From: Deltaproteobacteria bacterium
GTDB lineage: Bacteria; Myxococcota; B64-G9
NCBI GenBank assembly: GCA_030591745.1
Contig: JAUVAM010000070.1
Coordinates: forward strand, 1-9,541
Length of the DNA stretch: 9,541 bases
Direction: 5' to 3'
Made by a program: the position numbers and the translations under genes. This document shows positions 6,639 through 9,541 of this stretch, in pieces; within the stretch, counting starts at the first letter, position 1, and each line of letters begins with the position of its first letter. Under the pieces are notes generated by a model. That model had not been told where the DNA came from. It made no database searches and saw only the letters and a list, made by a program, of their open reading frames with translations.

Positions 6639-6666
6639 TTGAAGCCTGCCCCATAGCCGATATACA
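6639..6666 (+). promoter_or_regulatory. Possible sigma70-like promoter for the CpaF-like gene
   Basis: TTGAAG (6639-6644) and TATACA (6661-6666) are separated by 16 bases; alternatively TACACT (6663-6668) gives an 18-base spacer. They lie in the 66-base gap after the DUF4190-like stop and before the ATPase start at 6702, leaving a leader of about 30 bases with a good ribosome binding site. The match is moderate and the region could instead be read through from upstream. Confidence 0.4.
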
Positions 6667-6701
6667 CTGATTAGTTGGACATCCAGGCATAAGGGAAAAG
6701 T

Positions 6702-8297
6702 ATGGGCGACCCATCTGAAATGTACAAAAAATCTCTGGCGGCTTTTCTAAAGCCTATCGCCCCCTTTCTGGACGACAAGGGGATTACGGAGATCATGATC
6801 AACGGGCACGATGAGATCTGGGTGGAAAAAGGTGGGCGAGTCTTCAAGACCACCGCTTCCTTCACCGAAGAAGGCCTCATCGCCGCGGCCCGCAACATGG
6901 CGCAATATGTTGGTCGCACCATCACCGACGAGCGCCCTCGCCTGGACGCCCGGCTGCCGGACGGCTCCCGTATTCACGTTGTGTTGCCGCCTATCGGACG
7001 CAAGGGAACCACAATCGCCATCCGTAAGTTTTTTCCAGGCAAGCTGACCATCAAGCAACTGGTGGAGTTCGGCTCGATGACGCCCGCCATGGCGCGTTTG
7101 ATCGAGGCTTGCGTGGTGACGGCCCAGAATCTGGTGGTGTCAGGGGGTACGGGCTCCGGTAAGACCACCCTGCTCAACGTCGTTTCCAGTCTGGTGCCCA
7201 ATGAAGAGCGCATCCTGACCATTGAGGACTCGGCCGAATTGCAGATGCAGCAGGACCACCTGGTGCCTTTTGAGGCCAGGCCGCCGGACAAGTTCGGCAA
7301 GGGCGGCGTGAGCATGGCGGATCTTCTGGCTTCGGCCCTGCGTCTTCGGCCTGATCGCATTGTCATCGGCGAGGTTCGTGGTGGCGAGGCCTTTGACCTC
7401 ATTCAATCCATGAACACCGGCCATTCGGGCTCCATGAGTACCGTGCATGCCAACTCCCCAACGGATACGCTCAGGCGTCTTGAATCTCTCTGTCTGATGA
7501 GTTCGGTAGAATTGCCCATGGTGGCTGTACGGGCCCAGGTGGCTTCGGCCATCAACGTGATCATCAGCTGTGCTCGTTTTCATGATGGGTCTCGACGGAC
7601 AACCCATGTCAGCGAGGTCTTGCCGCTTAACGAGAAAGGCGACTATCGCACGCAGGATATCTTTGTCTACACGATCACGGGAAGGGATAAGGACGGCAGG
7701 TTCCAGGGCTACCATGCCCCCACGGGCATCCTGCCGACCTTCCTGAACAAGCTACAAGCATACGGATTCAGCGAGATGACACCCGAATTTTTTGATCCCG
7801 GATCCCATGGCCTGGAACGACCGCAAGTGCAGGCGGTGCAAGAGTTCAAGGTTCATTGGGTGCCCAGGTTGGAGGACGGCAAGGAGCAAGGGCCGGCCGC
7901 GCTCTTCGATGAGGAAAAGCAGGGAGAACTCAACAAGGCATACGACGACACCATGGAGGAGAAAGACCTGGTTCCGCCACCCATGTGGGATGCCGAGAAG
8001 GGTGAGATCTCCGCGAAAGACTTGTCCAAAGCCGAAGACAAAGATGAAGAGGAAGAACCGCCTGATGACGGCGAAGAGGCCTCGGGAGAAGATGAGGACG
8101 CACTTCGTAAGCGGCGTATCCTGGCGCGTCGTCGTTCGGCGGCAGCTCGAAAGGGAGGGGGGGAGCCTCGGCGGCAAAGTGAGAGTTCAGCCGCATCCCT
8201 GCTGAGCCGACAGATGCGACGGCAAAAGGAAGGGCAGAAAGAATCCAGTCGGCGTGTGGGCTTGCGGCCCCGTCGCAATCGTGACGAGGAGGATTGA
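6702..8297 (+). CDS. CpaF/TadA-type secretion ATPase with long charged tail
   Basis: A type II/IV secretion ATPase of the CpaF/TadA branch, which powers Tad (Flp) pilus assembly and related export machines from the cytoplasmic face of the membrane. Residues 1-365 cover the usual domain: ITEIMINGHDEIWVEKGG (28-45), RPRLDARLPDGSRIH (78-92), Walker A GGTGSGKTT (148-156), Asp box ILTIEDSAELQ (171-181), Walker B RIVIGEVRGGEA (219-230) and His box TGHSGSMSTVHANS (239-252). The family normally ends near 365; here about 165 residues follow. They form an acidic part (DEEEEPPDDGEEASGEDED, 448-466) and then an Arg/Lys-rich part (469-528). ATG at 6702 has AAGGGA (6691-6696) 5 bases upstream. No tadB, tadC, cpaB, cpaC or flp gene is in the window, so the gene looks solitary. 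Confidence 0.93.
   Translation: MGDPSEMYKKSLAAFLKPIAPFLDDKGITEIMINGHDEIWVEKGGRVFKTTASFTEEGLIAAARNMAQYVGRTITDERPRLDARLPDGSRIHVVLPPIGRKGTTIAIRKFFPGKLTIKQLVEFGSMTPAMARLIEACVVTAQNLVVSGGTGSGKTTLLNVVSSLVPNEERILTIEDSAELQMQQDHLVPFEARPPDKFGKGGVSMADLLASALRLRPDRIVIGEVRGGEAFDLIQSMNTGHSGSMSTVHANSPTDTLRRLESLCLMSSVELPMVAVRAQVASAINVIISCARFHDGSRRTTHVSEVLPLNEKGDYRTQDIFVYTITGRDKDGRFQGYHAPTGILPTFLNKLQAYGFSEMTPEFFDPGSHGLERPQVQAVQEFKVHWVPRLEDGKEQGPAALFDEEKQGELNKAYDDTMEEKDLVPPPMWDAEKGEISAKDLSKAEDKDEEEEPPDDGEEASGEDEDALRKRRILARRRSAAARKGGGEPRRQSESSAASLLSRQMRRQKEGQKESSRRVGLRPRRNRDEED
8284..8292 (+). promoter_or_regulatory. Ribosome binding site inside the end of the ATPase gene
   Basis: GACGAGGAGG-type sequence (GAGGAGG at 8286-8292) lies in the last codons of the ATPase gene, 7 bases before TTG at 8300. 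It favours TTG 8300 over TTG 8294, which would sit only 1 base from it. It implies that the membrane protein gene is translated right behind the ATPase. Confidence 0.6.
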
Positions 8298-8299
8298 TC

Positions 8300-8779
8300 T
8301 TGGGCGACTTCTTTTCCTTGATATGGACCAAGATCTTAGACCTTGGCGACGTCATTCGAGAGTTTGTCGGCAACATGGTCGAGGACTTCAGGGAGTCCAA
8401 CCGATATTTCAAGATCAAGGTGGGGCTGATTGCGACCTATGTGGTGGTCAGTCTGGTGACCGTTGTCGTGTTCCTTCCCCCCGGCGAACTGAACGATATC
8501 GACGCCAGGGTTCGCCTGAGCAAAACCGAGATAATCGGTGGTCGCTATGTGTTGGTGGCCAATGAAGGGGCCGATCCCTGGCGAGATCTGATCGTGACCC
8601 TCAACGGGCGATATTCGACGCGCTATCCAATCGTAAGGCCCGGCAAGAAAAAGACATTTTTCTTTGGTCGCTTTGGAGATAGCGGGGGGCAGGCACCTGG
8701 CGAGGAATTGAACGTGCGCATGATTCGGCTGGATTGCAGCGAGGGGGCTTTCGAGCGCGACTATGCTCGAGGTGAATAA
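8300..8779 (+). CDS. Single-pass membrane protein of unknown family
   Basis: I do not recognise this 159-residue product. It has an amphipathic, charged N-terminus (1-40), one membrane segment (about 41-60, VGLIATYVVVSLVTVVVFLP) and a C-terminal domain of about 95 residues. That domain looks rich in beta strands (for example RYVLVANEG, LIVTLNGRYS, KTFFFGRFGD, LNVRMIRLDC) and could be a small beta-sandwich on the far side of the membrane. TTG at 8300 is preferred because of the ribosome binding site 7 bases upstream; it lies 2 bases after the ATPase stop. This spacing makes co-translation with the ATPase, and possibly a physical link to it, likely. The topology and fold are inferred from composition only. 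Confidence 0.78.
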   Translation: MGDFFSLIWTKILDLGDVIREFVGNMVEDFRESNRYFKIKVGLIATYVVVSLVTVVVFLPPGELNDIDARVRLSKTEIIGGRYVLVANEGADPWRDLIVTLNGRYSTRYPIVRPGKKKTFFFGRFGDSGGQAPGEELNVRMIRLDCSEGAFERDYARGE

Positions 8780-8827
8780 TTCGGGGTGGGCGTTTCGTCT
8801 GGCTGTTGAGATGGATGGAGGTTTGAC

Positions 8828-9502
8828 ATGAGAAAATCGATAGCTTTGATTATAGGCCTGGTTTTTGCTTTGGGACTGGGCACCCCGGATGCTTTGGCTA
8901 GAAAGAAGGCCAGGAAGAAGAAAAAGAAAAAGACCAATGTGACCAAGATTATCCCGGCCAAGGAGTTCACGGAGGCTCTGGTTAAGCTTGGCAAGGATGA
9001 GCGAGTGCCCGTGGCATCCTCTACGCTGGTGGAGAAGGGGCGAGGAGAAGATTATTACAGCGTGGAAAAGATGTTCGACAACGACCTGGAGACCTTCTGG
9101 GCTGAGGGGGAAAAGGGGGCTGGGGCCAAGGAGTGGGTGGTTTTTCATTTGCCTGATGACAGCACGCATGTGGAGGTGGTGCCAGGTGCCGGAAAAGAGC
9201 AATTTGAGAACTTCAATCGGCCACGGAGGGCCTTGCTGGATTATTACCTTGTGAAGTTCAAACGCGAGAAGGGGACGGATGAACTGAAGCCCAAGTTTAA
9301 GTGGATTGGGCGGAGCAGGCTCAAGTTCAAGGACAAACCCGCCCCCATTCGGGTCAAGATACCGATCAAGCTGCCCGAGTTGGCCCTGTCGGTACGTACC
9401 ATTTATGTGGGCGTTATCATTTTGCAGAAAGCCTACCGAGGTCAGTTTGCCGATACTTCAATCGCAGAGCTAAGAACCTCAGCTGTCTGGGGAGAACAAT
9501 AG
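8828..9502 (+). CDS. Secreted protein with NADase-type glycan-binding-like domain
   Basis: The 224-residue product begins with a Sec signal peptide (hydrophobic core about 5-18, cleavage likely after ALA at 22-24), so it is probably periplasmic or exported. The mature start is very basic (RKKARKKKKKK, 25-35). The rest resembles the NADase-type glycan-binding, discoidin-like domain: VASSTL (62-67), Y/FDNDLETFW (about 76-91) and KGAGAKEWVVFHL (96-108). Next come the FNRPRRALLDYYLVKF block (129-144), and YVGVIILQKAYRGQFADTSIAEL (193-215), which echoes the family's K-Y-D-DT-ISEI ending. ATG at 8828 has GGAGG (8817-8821) 6 bases upstream. It follows the membrane protein gene by 48 bases on the same strand. 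The ligand is unknown; similarity was judged by eye. Confidence 0.8.
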   Translation: MRKSIALIIGLVFALGLGTPDALARKKARKKKKKKTNVTKIIPAKEFTEALVKLGKDERVPVASSTLVEKGRGEDYYSVEKMFDNDLETFWAEGEKGAGAKEWVVFHLPDDSTHVEVVPGAGKEQFENFNRPRRALLDYYLVKFKREKGTDELKPKFKWIGRSRLKFKDKPAPIRVKIPIKLPELALSVRTIYVGVIILQKAYRGQFADTSIAELRTSAVWGEQ

Positions 9503-9504
9503 GC

Positions 9505-9541
9505 TTACTTTTTTCTGCTTCTGCTTCGTCCCCGTCCGCCA
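9505..9541 (-). CDS. C-terminal end of a minus-strand gene (partial)
   Basis: On the minus strand one frame reads GGRGRSRSRKK and then a TAA stop (complement of 9505-9507). A Gly/Arg/Ser/Lys-rich tail like this is common at the C-terminus of RNA-binding proteins, DEAD-box helicases and some pseudouridine synthases, and the stop lies 2 bases from the stop of the secreted-protein gene, as expected for convergent genes. Only about 11 residues are visible, so the identity is unknown and the reading could be chance. Confidence 0.45.
   Translation of the reverse strand, partial: GGRGRSRSRKK

Noticed and set aside
6636..6650. AGGCTTGAAGCCT inverted repeat after the DUF4190-like stop as a terminator or operator.
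   Set aside because: A foldable stem would have only four base pairs and no T tract follows. It overlaps the possible -35 box, so a regulatory role cannot be excluded, but evidence is too thin.
8336..9202. A 288-codon minus-strand open frame across the membrane protein and secreted protein genes.
   Set aside because: Both plus-strand genes have ribosome binding sites, a signal peptide or membrane segment, and family-like motifs; the antisense product has none.

Overview
The window looks like chromosomal DNA from a moderately GC-rich Gram-negative bacterium. The gene order tsf-pyrH-frr-uppS-cdsA-dxr, a stand-alone CpaF-type ATPase and charged low-complexity membrane or secreted proteins recall former Deltaproteobacteria (Myxococcota, Bradymonadota and relatives). 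That placement is an inference from gene style, not a phylogenetic result. Genes are tightly packed, no stretch over 300 bases lacks a gene, and I see no rRNA, tRNA, insertion sequence, CRISPR array or phage gene.

Region 1 (1-4799, + strand) is a housekeeping run. It holds the tail of tsf (elongation factor Ts), pyrH (UMP kinase), frr (ribosome recycling factor), uppS (undecaprenyl diphosphate synthase), cdsA (CDP-diglyceride synthase), dxr (DXP reductoisomerase) and a membrane-anchored TlpA/ResA-type thioredoxin. Stops and starts touch or overlap at tsf/pyrH, uppS/cdsA, cdsA/dxr and dxr/thioredoxin, so this is very likely one transcription unit. It joins translation, pyrimidine nucleotide supply, phospholipid precursor synthesis and the isoprenoid route that feeds UppS. 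The thioredoxin gene sits where many proteobacteria carry rseP.

Region 2 (4808-6635) holds small membrane proteins of unknown role. A minus-strand gene encodes an N-terminal zinc ribbon, a long acidic linker and four membrane segments. Its strong sigma70-like promoter is so close to the start codon that the mRNA should be leaderless or nearly so. Diverging from it are a DUF2752-type protein and a DUF4190-type protein with a proline-rich, repeat-containing N-terminus.

Region 3 (6639-9502, + strand) is the most interesting part. A CpaF/TadA-family secretion ATPase carries an unusual tail of about 165 residues, acidic then strongly basic. It is followed immediately by a single-pass membrane protein of unknown family and then by a secreted protein with a lysine-rich mature N-terminus and a domain resembling the NADase-type glycan-binding (discoidin-like) fold. 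No other Tad pilus genes are in the window. The three genes may form a small envelope-linked module that has not been described; this is inference from gene order and domain content.

The last bases hold the C-terminus of a convergent minus-strand gene ending in a Gly/Arg/Ser/Lys-rich tail.
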